Shown in pieces: positions 1-13,251 of a stretch of DNA of 64,000 bases. Positions within the stretch are counted from its first letter, which is position 1; every line of letters starts with the position of its first letter. The notes below the pieces were generated by a model. That model was not told where the DNA came from and did not search any database. It saw nothing but the letters and a program-made list of their open reading frames with translations. Both the position numbers and the translations under genes were made by a program. Source of the stretch: Saccharum officinarum (taxonomy: Eukaryota > Streptophyta > Magnoliopsida > Poales > Poaceae); contig CM036170.1 in assembly GCA_020631735.1 (NCBI GenBank), positions 73,113,737 through 73,177,736 of the forward strand, given 5' to 3'.

Positions 1-2301
1 CAATCATTTTGGCTTTGGAGGGGGACTGAAAACTATGGGCAATCACATATCTACGGCTGGCATGACATGTGTGAATTTTTCCATGTTGCCGTGTGTCATT
101 CATTCTCGCACTCGAGCCATCGCGCGACGCCCGTCCAACGTGCTCTGCCCCCCACTATTTTTTTTTGGCTCGTCTTGCTTATCTAGTGGTTCGTCTCTTT
201 TCTTTTGTTGTTTGATGAATGGTCTCGCTCTCACCATTTGATGTGTGGCGATCTTGCTAGCACAAATGCGTCTTTGCTTCTGCGTCTTGAGTCTATAGAA
301 TGATTTTCTTCGCGTGTAGAGGAGCTAGCCAAGAAGAGAGCATTATTTTGTTTAAAAAATGTTCCGTGTTAGCTTTCAGTTGAAACATTCTCAGTTTCTT
401 CCGTGACGTTCGTCATGGGCGAGCAAAGGTTCATCTGAACTAGACTAGCTTAGCTACCACACTGGTTGCACTTGCACCCACCAATCCACCATGTTGTTAT
501 CTGCTGACTGCTTGATCTAGTAGTATTATTATTATATACTCCGACCAACCAACAGTCATCTAGCGCAGCAAAACTTCCACACGTTCTCATCGCTGTAACA
601 CATGCTAAATTACCGCCGGTGGTGGTGGTGGTAACTGGTAAGTTTCCTTGCATCGTCACCGGCGGAGGTAACTTTTCTCTTCTAGTGCTTAGAAAAGCAT
701 GCCTCCAACTACTGGATCAGAGACCTAGTAGATGGCTACGCGGCGATATTCTTTCTACCAGTGCCAGCATGAAGCCCTAAAAACAATACTAGCTGTTTCA
801 TCAAAGGAAATTTTTTTAGCTACATGGACTTGATGAGCCTACCCACGTCTGCATTTTTCTCACTTCTGATTGCTAGAGGAGAAAGTGTTTGGAATATAGT
901 GCTATCATAGTCCTGGGCATGATAATTGAGCTGACTGCTTGCGATGTAGCCCCGGTCGCACGATAAGCCATCCAATCATATCGTGGCACATAGGAGCTAA
1001 TAATTCACCCAACTTTTTTTGATAGCAAATAATTCACCCAACTTTGAGAATGACTAGCACACGGATGAAAGGAACAGAGACCAGTAGAGAAGGAAGGCTT
1101 GTTACGGTATTCCTATAGTCCTATTCACCAACAAAAATAGGATTGTCTTTTTTTTTTCCTATCATCTTAGGTGATAAATTCCCTATATTTCTTGTGGTAT
1201 AACCTGTACCTTAACTTGGTATAGGTGTTTGCATTTTTATGGATTTATTTCTGGATTTAATGTCACTGTCCTTTTAGTTATAGGCGTTTCCATTGACAAT
1301 TGGACATCTGTGGTGAATTAATGAATCTTGAGATCCGTTGGCCGGTCTCAGTCTTTCAGAGATGCTCATAAGAGGTAGCTAGTGTGTGCATATGTTCATA
1401 GGAGCAAGTGTGTTATATATACGAGTGTCAATGTCTATACTATATATAATACGAAAAAGACATCCGACATCCTTGTGCCTTTCTCCTCCTTTCGTTTGTG
1501 TTTCATCAAGCATTTGACACGTTCTTTTGCGTAGCTAGCTCGAGAAAGTATACTTTCCTACCTCCACCCATCTCTGGCGATCTTTCTAATGACGGATCTA
1601 CTATTGCCACCTCGCTGCACTAACTCATTGTGACACTCTGTTTGGCATGGCTCTAAATGACTCCGACTCCTTACTATGTGTGGAGGAGCCGAAGCTGGTG
1701 AATCAAAAAATAATTGCTTCATTGACTTCAAGTTCATTTTGAGATTAGAGAAAAATGGCACCTTATTACGATGCACGGAGGAGGCAGAAGTGGAGCCACG
1801 TCCACCCCCCAACACACACACACACCAACCCAATCAACCAACCACAACTATCCATTCTTGTTGCGTGCCTCGTGTCGTCCCTGCTGCATCTGCCTCAATT
1901 CTTTGGTAGTCAAATGTCCCTCAAATCTTTCTATAAACCTGTCTAGCCAACATCCTTCTTGGATTGAGAATAATCCTTCAATTGAGAACATTGTCATTTT
2001 AAGCACATAATCTATATCTAGCTACAGGAAGAGTGCAATTACAATAATGGCAATAGTTAACTATAAACCTCAAGAAAACTTAATATGGTCTTTCAGTGAC
2101 ATGACACAGTGCCAAATGCGCCTAGCTAAGCACCTATTATTTTTTATGCTAGGATTTGGAATGGAAACCATCGCCATCCAAGTGCCATGGTTGTGAGATA
2201 AAAACAATGGGTGCTTATTGAATCTTATTCAGAGAGCGACAAAGAAATCCAAAGTACCATAATTTAATTGTCTTGTTGGCTAGGTCAATCCCCACCAGCT
2301 A

Positions 2302-2533
2302 CTCCTTTGTCCCTATATAATTGTCGCTTTTAGTTTCCGTGCCATAAGTTTGACTAGATTTGTAGAAAATACGTGTAACATTTGTATCTCCAAATAAATT
2401 TATTATGAAAATAGATTCAATAATCTATCTACTGATATTAATTATGTACCATGAATATTAATATTTTTATATAAAATTAATCAAAATTATTTCTCGAAAA
2501 ACGAGAATGACAGTTATTTAGGGACGGAGAGAG
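2302..2533. mobile_element. Stowaway-like MITE, left copy
   Basis: A 232-bp AT-rich non-coding element flanked by TA dinucleotides (2300-2301 and 2534-2535), the target duplication expected for Tc1/mariner-derived Stowaway MITEs. The ends are imperfect inverted repeats related to the Stowaway terminus CTCCCTCCGTCCC: CTCCTTTGTCCCTA on the left, and the reverse complement of the right end reads CTCTCTCCGTCCCTA. It has no coding capacity. Confidence 0.8.
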
Positions 2534-3074
2534 TATACTCCATTGCCTGCCCTTCTCGGTGTACCAACCACCATGATAAGAGCGGAGAAGGCAGGCGATA
2601 GGTTGCTTTAGTTTTTTTCTCGGTTTGATAAATAAACCAACTGCCAACAGACAAGTCAAATATGAACGCTTCCTTGGTACACTATTTTCAAACTTTGGCA
2701 CGAATCTGTGACTAAAAGAGATTCGGCAACCGAGCGACATTTTTTCCCCTTTGTTATTTTAGTTTATATAAGTTGGTTTCCTTTTTTATATATATAGTCT
2801 TGCATGATTGTTTGAAACATGCCATTAAAGAACAGTTTAGGAGGCAGCTATGGGCATGGGCGACTAGTTTCATCACCGTGGGCTTTGCACATAGGTTCCT
2901 AACCGAAACCTTGGGCAGTGATGCACATGAAACTATGAGCCTATCATGCACTTATATAATACTAGTATATACTAAAGCGGGGTCATGATAAGTGATTATC
3001 CTAGCTGGGTCCGTCATGGGTTTTGTCGATACGAGAATCTGGTTTTGTTGTCACCATCCCGTGTTTGGAAGTAA

Positions 3075-3321
3075 GGCCCTGTTTAGTTTCCAGAAAATTT
3101 TGTAAAATTTTTTAATTCTCCGTCACATCAAATCTTTGGACACATGTATGAAGCATTAAATATAGATAAAAAATAAAAATAATTACACAGTTTAGACGAA
3201 ATAGACGAGACAAATTTTTTAAGTCTAATTAGACTATGATTGGACAATATTTACCAAATAACAACGGAAAAAGCTACAGTGCCGTTTTGCAAAAAAAAAA
3301 AAAAAGCATCTAAACGCAGCC
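3075..3321. mobile_element. Tourist-like (PIF/Harbinger) MITE, left copy
   Basis: A 247-bp element with terminal inverted repeats: GGCCCTGTTTAG at the left, and the right end reversed reads GGCTGCGTTTAG. Exact TAA trinucleotides flank it (3072-3074 and 3322-3324), the 3-bp duplication typical of PIF/Harbinger insertions. The interior resembles a MITE that is abundant in grasses. An A-rich homopolymer near the right end differs in length between the two copies of the segment. Confidence 0.78.
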
Positions 3322-3464
3322 TAACACGGTGGTGGTCCGCACCACAGAATCGAAACGCTGGCTGGTCAGCGGGCGCCGGGCGGTGAGGTTGAAAACAGGG
3401 ACACCGACACGACACGATGGATCAGTCGAAGGCTCGGCTGTCAACTGACATAACAGATAACCGA

Positions 3465-3707
3465 GGGTCTGTTTAGTTGGTGAAAAATTTTGGGTAAGTT
3501 TCTATAGCACTTTTCGTTGTTATTTGACAAAATTTATTTAATTATGGACTAACTAGGCTTAAAAGATTCGTTACGACATTTACAGACAAACTGTGCAATT
3601 AGTTATTTTTTTTACCTACATTTAATACTTCATGCATGCGTCTAAAGATTCGATGTGACGGGTACTGCGCAAATTTTTTTGGGTTGGGTGGGCAACTAAA
3701 CAGGCTC
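3465..3707. mobile_element. Second Tourist-like MITE, left copy
   Basis: A 243-bp element with inverted ends GGGTCTGTTTAGTTG and, on the reverse strand, GAGCCTGTTTAGTTG. Flanking trinucleotides CGA and TGA match at two of three bases, so the target duplication is degraded or absent. The interior (loss of coding, a GATGTGACGGG block near the right end) looks like a relative of the element at 3075 in inverted orientation. Confidence 0.7.
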
Positions 3708-5488
3708 TGAGCATCGCTCGTTGCTGCAAGACTGGTCACATTAATAGGGATATTGAGCAACGCACAATTCCTTTTCTCCGGTTAAGAGAAATACGACCCA
3801 GCAAAGAGGTGCAGAACGTTTAGACACGTGCCTAAAAAACAGGGCATTTCCACCGACCCAGCTGCTAACGAGTGTAGGCAAGGCAACGCATTGCGTGTGT
3901 GACGGCCGTCGCTTGCCACGCCGATTCCACATGATCCGATCAGGAGCCGTGTAGACGACGCAGCTCGGCCACCAGAAAGTGATGGGCCGCGACCGGAATC
4001 ACACGCTATGCTTTTGCTCAAAGCCCTCAAAGCGACGCGAGGCCAGGCAGGAGGAGGGGACAAGTATCGCGCGCCCTGGCCCACCAAATAGATAGAAGCT
4101 GCGCGAAAGGAGAGGAGCACAGCGGCGGTGCGGAGGACCAGGCCAGCCAGCCACAGAGCCACTCGCACCGTGTCGTTCCACAAAAGCCACCCGAACCGGC
4201 GAACGGCGACGCAATCTTCCAGTTTGTTAGCTTAAATTTATCAGCCTCACTTATCAACTGTCTCGCAACAAATCAGCTCGGGGCTCTGCTCGCCTCGTGA
4301 CGCCGTACTCCTCCGGCTCCGGTCCCGTCCTGTCCTTCGTCGATAGCTAGTACTACTACAAGCACGTACCTAGTCACTCGATTCAGTCGAGACCCAGGAA
4401 GCGTAGACGAATCGAAGGGACAAAAGCAGGCGGATAATGCTGCTCGCCTGACGATGAAATTCGTTCTCCCAACCGGGAATTTTCCTGCGTCTTAAAAGCT
4501 AGATTAAATGGCCTCTCCCTTATTATGCGTTCCGCCAGAACAAAACAGTGGACAAGTCGTGGCAGTTTGATACCAACCAACCAGCACCATGCTTTGCCCA
4601 TTGACGCCGGCGAAGAGCTTTGTTGAGCTACGAAGGATAACTAGGTCTGTTGCCAAAAACAAAAAGAAATATAAAATAAGGTAATTGATAACTCGCTGTC
4701 GATATCAAGTCCTCCCAAGTCACTGACAGTTGGTTTATTATTAGAGCACATATCAACTAGTAGAGTATATTATCTGCAAGCATCCAGGCTGTGTGATCCG
4801 CCGGTTTTCCACAAAAAAGAATGACAAAACGGGCGGACGGCCAGGCCAGGCCTGGCTTGGACTTGGAGACCGCGTGGCCTGCGTGTGCCGTGTGCCCTAA
4901 CGCCGTGGCCGTCAAAAGGGACGGCGCCAGGGCTGCCGGTCCTATCCGGTGGAGGGCTCTTCCGCGTCGCGTCCCAGAGAGGCCATTAAAATCGGCCGCC
5001 CCGGCAACCATCCCTTCTTCCCCTTTCCCAACCTCCCATCCCACCCCTCATGTCGTCGCCTTCCTCCCCGCGCTCTTGCCCCCGCATCTCCTCGCTCCCA
5101 CCACGCCTCGCAGGCTCATCTCTGATGATGGAGGTAACAGTCGGCTAGCACACCGCACCGCCGTGCGTCCCTCTCTGTTGCCCGTCCTTCATTCCCAGTT
5201 TAGAAGAGTTTTTGTTTCGGTTTCGTCGTTCCATCGAGCGCGGCATTCTGTGGATCGCGTGGATTTGGCCCGGGGAGGAGGAGGAGGAGGAGGCTGGTCA
5301 AAGATTTGTGGTGGAATTGATGGTGGGGTTCATGGAATGGGTGCATGACTGGTTGCTGTGGGACGCCTTCTTGGAGTGCGGAGGGATCATGAGGCCACCG
5401 ATTAGATAGCGGCTGGGGAGCGAGGGACCACAGGAGGCGGAGGCCGCCGTTAGCACCCCCCACCACCCCGCGGCGCGAGTCAGCAGCC

Positions 5489-7032
5489 ATGGGGGAAGAC
5501 CTCGTCACCACCCTGTCCATGGAGAACGGCGGCGGCGGCGGCCACGGCCCCTGCACGCTCCTCTCCATGGACCCGTCGGGCCACCTCTCCGCGCCGGACG
5601 ACCGCGCCGTCGGCGTCATGGTGCAGGCCCTCATCGGAGGGGGCGCCGGCATCGGTGCCCGCGCCCACGCCGTGTCGCCCTCCGGCGCGCCTCCGCCCGA
5701 CATCAACCAGCCCTGGCAGACGGACCTCTGCGACATGCTGGACGTCGGCCTCGGCCCGCAGGTCTACAGCGCCGAGGCCGTGCTCAGCTGCGCTCCCAAG
5801 GCCGGGAGCCGGAAGGCCGCCAAGCGCGGGGACACCATCTGGGGCGCCTGGTTCTTCTTCACCTTCTATTTCAAGCCCCTGCTGTCCGACAAGTGCAAGG
5901 ACAAGGTCGTCCGGGACAACAGCGGCGTCTCGGGGTTCGACAAGTCGGACCTCCGCCTTGACATGTTCCTGGTGCAGCACGACATGGAGAACATGTACAT
6001 GTGGGTGTTCAAGGAGCGCCCGGAGAATGCTCTGGGGAAGATGCAGCTGAGGAGCTACATGAACGGGCACTCCAGGCCTGGTGAGCCACAGTTCCCATTC
6101 AGTGTGGACAGGGGATTCGTGCGATCGCACCGGATGCAGCGTAAGCACTACCGGGGCTGTCAAACCCGCAATGTATTCATGGGATTGAGGTGGTCAGGTC
6201 ACCAAAGCTTGCGGGGCTCACTGAGGCAGACCTTAGGAGGTGGGCAGAGCTTACAGGGAGGGAGCTCAATTTCATCATCCCGCAGGAAGCCAGTGATTTT
6301 GGGACATGGAGGACCATTCCGAACTCAGAGCTTGAGCTTGAGAAGCCACACCCTGTCATGAAGAGCAATGGTACCCAAAACCCAAAGAAAGCAGGCTTGA
6401 ATTTGTCATCACCGTCCAATCATTCAGGCGAAGATGGTATGGATCTCTCCCCAGTTAGCAGCAAGCGTAGGAAGGAATTATCCCCACAAGCCATGGATGA
6501 GGAAGTATTCTTCCCACTGAATTCTTTCCCTCAGAAGACACAACAAGATGTGGAGATGCATTCACCAGCACAACCTGCATGGCTCCATGAGTTTGCTGGG
6601 GTGATGAGAAACGCTTGTGGGCCAGTGACTGCTGCCAAGTCTATCTATGAGGATGACCAGGGCTACTTAATAATGGTCAGCTTGCCATTTGTTGATCAGC
6701 AGAGGGTGAAGGTTTCATGGAGGAACACTCTGACTCATGGCATTGTGAAAATCGTTTGTGTTAGTACTGCTAGGATGCAACATATAAGGAGACATGGTAG
6801 GATGTTCACGCTTGCCGATCCTTCCCCGAGCACTGCCCTCCCGGGGATTTCATTCGTGAAATACCTCTAGCTACTCGTATCCCTGAAGATGCTAAGCTGG
6901 AGGCCTGTTTTGATGAGGCTGCCTCAGTGCTTGAGATCATGGTCCCAAAACGAGGAAATGAACCTGGAACAATGAAGTTAGGGTCTCTCTGCGACCCTCC
7001 ACTTTGGAGCTAATGATCTACTTTTGACCTAA
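5489..7032 (+). pseudogene. HSP20-like gene, frame-broken copy beside gap 1
   Basis: This is the same gene as 13252-14799, read on the left contig. The frame is intact from the ATG at 5489 to about residue 222, where one G is missing from a G-run (about 6153-6156). A C is missing from a C-run near 6824-6827. Further small differences lie near 6964-6972 and 6993-7000. As written, no single frame spans the gene. All breaks are short indels, several in homopolymers, and sit in the last kilobase before the gap. Sequencing error at a contig end explains them better than gene decay. Treat it as a poor duplicate of the intact copy unless read data show otherwise. Confidence 0.85.
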
Positions 7033-7139
7033 GCTAAGTAAGGTCTCTGCACCATGTTCTGTCTTGTTTGTAACCCCAGATCGATGCCAAATTTAGCTGG
7101 GAATAAAGGTTTCAGTATGCTTATTCTCTGCCTAATGTT

Positions 7140-7239
7140 NNNNNNNNNNNNNNNNNNNNNNNNNNNNNNNNNNNNNNNNNNNNNNNNNNNNNNNNNNNNN
7201 NNNNNNNNNNNNNNNNNNNNNNNNNNNNNNNNNNNNNNN
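7140..7239. other. Assembly gap of exactly 100 N
   Basis: A run of exactly 100 N, the usual placeholder for a gap of unknown size. It separates the two copies of the 7.1-kb segment. Open frames that appear to cross it are meaningless. Confidence 0.99.
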
Positions 7240-10066
7240 TTTGTGACCACAAGCTCTACCAGCAGCTGTTTGGACATACGAATTTCTATTCTACTCTGTT
7301 GCGCCCACATCGCTGCTTTGAAAACCGAATCAGACGCGGACAAATTATAAGTGCAGCTTGTCAAAGAAAACTGAAAGCCTGTCATCGCTTCACCGGCCTC
7401 ACTCGTAGCAGATCTGCAATGGGTACTTACAAAACAAAGCATGCCGGGTCAGAGATACTCCACACACACACGGCGCCCCACGCCCGTATCCGGGGAGCTC
7501 CTATTCAGCTGCAGTACACATCACGGTTGCACTGCCGCTCGGCTCGGTAACAGAGCGAGGGGGCGATAGAGTCCGGAGAAGAAAACACGCGGCCGCGCAC
7601 TGCGCTGTCATCGTCTGGTCGCCGCCGCACTTGGCTTCGTCGTGCGGCGATCTGTTTGGACAGAGCACCAACGAGAACGAGAACGAGCTGCTGTGTTGGC
7701 GATCGGACATGGGAGCCGGAGACTATTGCTTTTTTCCCTTTCTTTTTTCGTGCATGGGCGCTTTTCGGCAATCATTTTGGCTTTGGAGGGGGACTGAAAA
7801 CTATGGGCAATCACATATCTACGGCTGGCATGACATGTGTGAATTTTTCCATGTTGCCGTGTGTCATTCATTCTCGCACTCGAGCCATCGCGCGACGCCC
7901 GTCCAACGTGCTCTGCCCCCCACTATTTTTTTTGGCTCGTCTTGCTTATCTAGTGGTTCGTCTCTTTTCTTTTGTTGTTTGATGAATGGTCTCGCTCTCA
8001 CCATTTGATGTGTGGCGATCTTGCTAGCACAAATGCGTCTTTGCTTCTGCGTCTTGAGTCTATAGAATGATTTTCTTCGCGTGTAGAGGAGCTAGCCAAG
8101 AAGAGAGCATTATTTTGTTTAAAAAATGTTCCTTGTTAGCTTTCAGTTGAAACATTCTCAGTTTCTTCCGTGACGTTCGTCATGGGCGAGCAAAGGTTCA
8201 TCTGAACTAGACTAGCTTAGCTACCACACTGGTTGCACTTGCACCCACCAATCCACCATGTTGTTATCTGCTGACTGCTTGATCTAGTAGTATTATTATT
8301 ATATACTCCGACCAACCAACAGTCATCTAGCGCAGCAAAACTTCCACACGTTCTCATCGCTGTAACACATGCTAAATTACCGCCGGTGGTGGTGGTGGTA
8401 ACTGGTAAGTTTCCTTGCATCGTCACCGGCGGAGGTAACTTTTCTCTTCTAGTGCTTAGAAAAGCATGCCTCCAACTACTGGATCAGAGACCTAGTAGAT
8501 GGCTACGCGGCGATATTCTTTCTACCAGTGCCAGCATGAAGCCCTAAAAACAATACTAGCTGTTTCATCAAAGGAAATTTTTTTAGCTACATGGACTTGA
8601 TGAGCCTACCCACGTCTGCATTTTTCTCACTTCTGATTGCTAGAGGAGAAAGTGTTTGGAATATAGTGCTATCATAGTCCTGGGCATGATAATTGAGCTG
8701 ACTGCTTGCGATGTAGCCCCGGTCGCACGATAAGCCATCCAATCATATCGTGGCACATAGGAGCTAATAATTCACCCAACTTTTTTTGATAGCAAATAAT
8801 TCACCCAACTTTGAGAATGACTAGCACACGGATGAAAGGAACAGAGACCAGTAGAGAAGGAAGGCTTGTTACGGTATTCCTATAGTCCTATTCACCAACA
8901 AAAATAGGATTGTCTTTTTTTCCTATCATCTTAGGTGATAAATTCCCTATATTTCTTGTGGTATAACCTGTACCTTAACTTGGTATAGGTGTTTGCATTT
9001 TATGGATTTATTTCTGGATTTAATGTCACTGTCCTTTTAGTTATAGGCGTTTCCATTGACAATTGGACATCTGTGGTGAATTAATGAATCTTGAGATCCG
9101 TTGGCCGGTCTCAGTCTTTCAGAGATGCTCATAAGAGGTAGCTAGTGTGTGCATATGTTCATAGGAGCAAGTGTGTTATATATACGAGTGTCAATGTCTA
9201 TACTATATATAATACGAAAAAGACATCCGACATCCTTGTGCCTTTCTCCTCCTTTCGTTTGTGTTTCATCAAGCATTTGACACGTTCTTTTGCGTAGCTA
9301 GCTCGAGAAAGTATACTTTCCTACCTCCACCCATCTCTGGCGATCTTTCTAATGACGGATCTACTATTGCCACCTCGCTGCACTAACTCATTGTGACACT
9401 CTGTTTGGCATGGCTCTAAATGACTCCGACTCCTTACTATGTGTGGAGGAGCCGAAGCTGGTGAATCAAAAAATAATTGCTTCATTGACTTCAAGTTCAT
9501 TTTGAGATTAGAGAAAAATGGCACCTTATTACGATGCACGGAGGAGGCAGAAGCGGAGCCACGTCCACCCCCCCAACACACACACACACCAACCCAATCA
9601 ACCAACCACAACTATCCATTCTTGTTGCGTGCCTCGTGTCGTCCCTGCTGCATCTGCCTCAATTCTTTGGTAGTCAAATGTCCCTCAAATCTTTCTATAA
9701 ACCTGTCTAGCCAACATCCTTCTTGGATTGAGAATAATCCTTCAATTGAGAACATTGTCATTTTAAGCACATAATCTATATCTAGCTACAGGAAGAGTGC
9801 AATTACAATAATGGCAATAGTTAACTATAAACCTCAAGAAAACTTAATATGGTCTTTCAGTGACATGACACAGTGCCAAATGCGCCTAGCTAAGCACCTA
9901 TTATTTTTTTATGCTAGGATTTGGAATGGAAACCATCGCCATCCAAGTGCCATGGTTGTGAGATAAAAACAATGGGTGCTTATTGAATCTTATTCAGAGA
10001 GCGACAAAGAAATCCAAAGTACCATAATTTAATTGTCTTGTTGGCTAGGTCAATCCCCACCAGCTA

Positions 10067-10297
10067 CTCCTTTGTCCTATATAATTGTCGCTTTTAGTTT
10101 CCGTGCCATAAGTTTGACTAGATTTGTAGAAAATACGTGTAACATTTGTATATCCAAATAAATTTATTATGAAAATAGATTCAATAATCTATCTACTGAT
10201 ATTAATTATGTACCATGAATATTAATATTTTTATATAAAATTAATCAAAATTATTTCTCGGAAAACAAGAACGACAGTTATTTAGGGACGGAGAGAG
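10067..10297. mobile_element. Stowaway-like MITE, right copy
   Basis: Counterpart of the element at 2302-2533, again flanked by TA. It differs by a small number of substitutions and a one-base indel near the left end. Confidence 0.8.
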
Positions 10298-10838
10298 TAT
10301 ACTCCATTGCCTGCCCTTCTCGGTGTACCAACCACCATGATAAGAGCGGAGAAGGCAGGCGATAGGTTGCTTTAGTTTTTTTCTCGGCTTGATAAATAAA
10401 CCAACTGCCAACAGACAAGTCAAATATGAACGCTTCCTTGGTACACTATTTTCAAACTTTGGCACGAGTCTGTGACTAAAAGAGATTCGGCAACCGAGCG
10501 ACATTTTTTCCCCTTTGTTATTTTAGTTTATATAAGTTGGTTTCCTTTTTTATATATATAGTCTTGCATGATTGTTTGAAACATGCCATTAAAGAACAGT
10601 TTAGGAGGCAGCTATGGGCATGGGCGACTAGTTTCATCACCGTGGGCTTTGCACATAGGTTCCTAACCGAAACCTTGGGCAGTGATGCACATGAAACTAT
10701 GAGCCTATCATGCACTTATATAATACTAGTATATACTAAAGCGGGGTCATGATAAGTGATTATCCTAGCTGGGTCCGTCATGGGTTTTGTCGATACGAGA
10801 ATCTGGTTTTGTTGTCACCATCCCGTGTTTGGAAGTAA

Positions 10839-11081
10839 GGCCCTGTTTAGTTTCCAGAAAATTTTGCAAAATTTTTTAATTCTCCGTCACATCAAATCTT
10901 TGGACACATGTATGAAGCATTAAATATAGATAAAAAATAAAAATAATTACACAGTTTAGACGAAATAGACGAGACAAATTTTTTAAGTCTAATTAGACTA
11001 TGATTGGACAATATTTACCAAATAACAACGGAAAAAGTACAGTGCCTTTTGAAAAAAAAAAAATTGCATCTAAACGCAGCC
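10839..11081. mobile_element. Tourist-like MITE, right copy
   Basis: Counterpart of the element at 3075-3321 with the same TAA flanks. The poly-A stretch near its right end is shorter here, and a few bases around it differ, consistent with homopolymer error or allelic variation. Confidence 0.78.
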
Positions 11082-11223
11082 TAACACGGTGGTGCTCCGC
11101 ACCACAAATCGAAACGCTGGCTGGTCAGCGGGCGCCGGGCGGTGAGGTTGAAAACAGGGACACCGACACGACACGATGGATCAGTCGAAGGCTCGGCTGT
11201 CAACTGACATAACAGATAACCGA

Positions 11224-11465
11224 GGGTCTGTTTAGTTGGTGAAAAATTTTGGGTAAGTTTCTATAGCACTTTTCGTTGTTATTTGACAAAATTTATTTAA
11301 TTATGGACTAACTAGGCTTAAAAGATTCGTTACGACATTTACAGACAAACTGTGCAATTAGTTATTTTTTTACCTACATTTAATACTTCATGCATGCGTC
11401 TAAAGATTCGATGTGACGGGTACTGCGCAAATTTTTTTGGGTTGGGTGGGCAACTAAACAGGCTC
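11224..11465. mobile_element. Second Tourist-like MITE, right copy
   Basis: Counterpart of the element at 3465-3707, one base shorter owing to a T-run difference. Same inverted ends. Confidence 0.7.
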
Positions 11466-12579
11466 TGAGCATCGCTCGTTGCTGCAAGACTGGTCACATT
11501 AATAGGGATATTGAGCAACGCACAATTCCTTTTCTCCGGTTAAGAGAAATACGACCCAGCAAAGAGGTGCAGAACGTTTAGACAGGTGCCTAAAAAACAG
11601 GGCATTTCCACCGACCCAGCTGCTAACGAGTGTAGGCAAGGCAACGCATTGCGTGTGTGACGGCCGTCGCTTGCCACGCCGATTCCACATGATCCGATCA
11701 GGAGCCGTGTAGACGACGCAGCTCGGCCACCAGAAAGTGATGGCCGCGACCGGAATCACACGCTATGCTTTTGCTCAAAGCCCTCAAAGCGACGCGAGGC
11801 CAGGCAGGAGGAGGGGACAAGTATCGCGCGCCCTGGCCCACCAAATAGATAGAAGCTGCGCGAAAGGAGAGGAGCACAGCGGCGGTGCGGAGGACCAGGC
11901 CAGCCAGCCACAGAGCCACTCGCACCGTGTCGTTCCACAAAAGCCACCCGAACCGGCGAACGGCGACGCAATCTTCCAGTTTGTTAGCTTAAATTTATCA
12001 GCCTCACTTATCAACTGTCTCGCAACAAATCAGCTCGGGGCTCTGCTCGCCTCGTGACGCCGTACTCCTCCGGCTCCGGTCCCGTCCTGTCCTTCGTCGA
12101 TAGCTAGTACTACTACAAGCACGTACCTAGTCCACTCGATTCAGTCGAGACCCAGGAAGCGTAGACGAATCGAAGGGACAAAAGCAGGCGGATAATGCTG
12201 CTCGCCTGACGATGAAATTCGTTCTCCCAACCGGGAATTTTCCTGCGTCTTAAAAGCTAGATTAAATGGCCTCTCCCTTATTATGCGTTCCGCCAGAACA
12301 AAACAGTGGACAAGTCGTGGCAGTTTGATACCAACCAACCAGCACCATGCTTTGCCCATTGACGCCGGCGAAGAGCTTTGTTGAGCTACGAAGGATAACT
12401 AGGTCTGTTGCCAAAAACAAAAAGAAATATAAAATAAGGTAATTGATAACTCGCTGTCGATATCAAGTCCTCCCAAGTCACTGACAGTTGGTTTATTATT
12501 AGAGCACATATCAACTAGTAGAGTATATTATCTGCAAGCATCCAGGCTGTGTGATCCGCCGGTTTTCCACAAAAAAGAA

Positions 12580-13251
12580 TGACAAAACGGGCGGACGGCC
12601 AGGCCAGGCCTGGCTTGGACTTGGAGACCGCGTGGCCTGCGTGTGCCGTGTGCCCTAACGCCGTGGCCGTCAAAAGGGACGGCGCCAGGGCTGCCGGTCC
12701 TATCCGGTGGAGGGCTCTTCCGCGTCGCGTCCCAGAGAGGCCATTAAAATCGGCCGCCCCGGCAACCATCCCTTCTTCCCCTTTCCCAACCTCCCATCCC
12801 ACCCCCTCATGTCGTCGCCTTCCTCCCCGCGCTCTTGCCCCCGCATCTCCTCGCTCCCCACCACGCCCTCGCAGGCTCATCTCTGATGATGGAGGTAACA
12901 GTCGGCTAGCACACCGCACCGCCGTGCGTCCCTCTCTGTTGCCCGTCCCTTCATTCCCAGTTTAGAAGAGTTTTTGTTTCGGTTTCGTCGTTCCATCGAG
13001 CGCGGCATTCTGTGGATCGCGTGGATTTGGCCCGGGGGAGGAGGAGGAGGAGGAGGCTGGTCAAAGATTTGTGGTGGAATTGATGGTGGGGTTCATGGAA
13101 TGGGTGCATGACTGGTTGCTGTGGGACGCCTTCTTGGAGTGCGGAGGGATCATGAGGCCACCGATTAGATAGCGGCTGGGGAGCGAGGGACCACAGGAGG
13201 CGGAGGCCGCCGTTAGCACCCCCCACCACCCCGCGGCGCGAGTCAGCAGCC
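12580..13251 (+). promoter_or_regulatory. GC-rich promoter-proximal region and leader of the HSP20-like gene
   Basis: Base composition changes sharply from AT-rich intergenic DNA to a GC-rich stretch that leads to the ATG at 13252; the counterpart is about 4820-5488. It has a purine-rich GAGGAGG repeat near 13037-13057, whose length differs between the two copies of the segment. I could not fix a TATA box or transcription start. Frames seen here on both strands are composition effects. Confidence 0.45.

Larger units (their letters stand above)
1..7139. repeat. Left copy of a duplicated 7.1-kb segment ending at gap 1
   Basis: This stretch matches 7769-14906 nearly base for base; the offset drifts only between about 7760 and 7768. 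It contains the same three MITEs, the same upstream region and the same HSP20-like gene. Differences are mainly single-base indels in homopolymers, frequent near the gap, plus a few clustered substitutions. The window begins inside the copy, so its left end is not visible. The best reading is the end of a contig that overlaps the contig to the right of the gap, perhaps from another haplotype or homoeolog; a real tandem duplication is less likely. Apart from the features listed separately, bases 1-5488 show no gene I can support. Confidence 0.9.

Noticed and set aside
1003..1045. Short repeated TAATTCACCCAACTTT motif (16 bp, twice)
   Set aside because: Too short and isolated to define an element; probably a local slip duplication.
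5480..6163. A 227-codon minus-strand frame across the HSP20-like gene (and its copy at 13243-13911)
   Set aside because: It is the antisense shadow of a GC-rich coding region, with repetitive Val/Gly/Ala/His composition and no motif.
7029..7442. Open frames running through the N gaps (also around 44972-45289)
   Set aside because: They contain unknown residues from the placeholder Ns and have no biological meaning.
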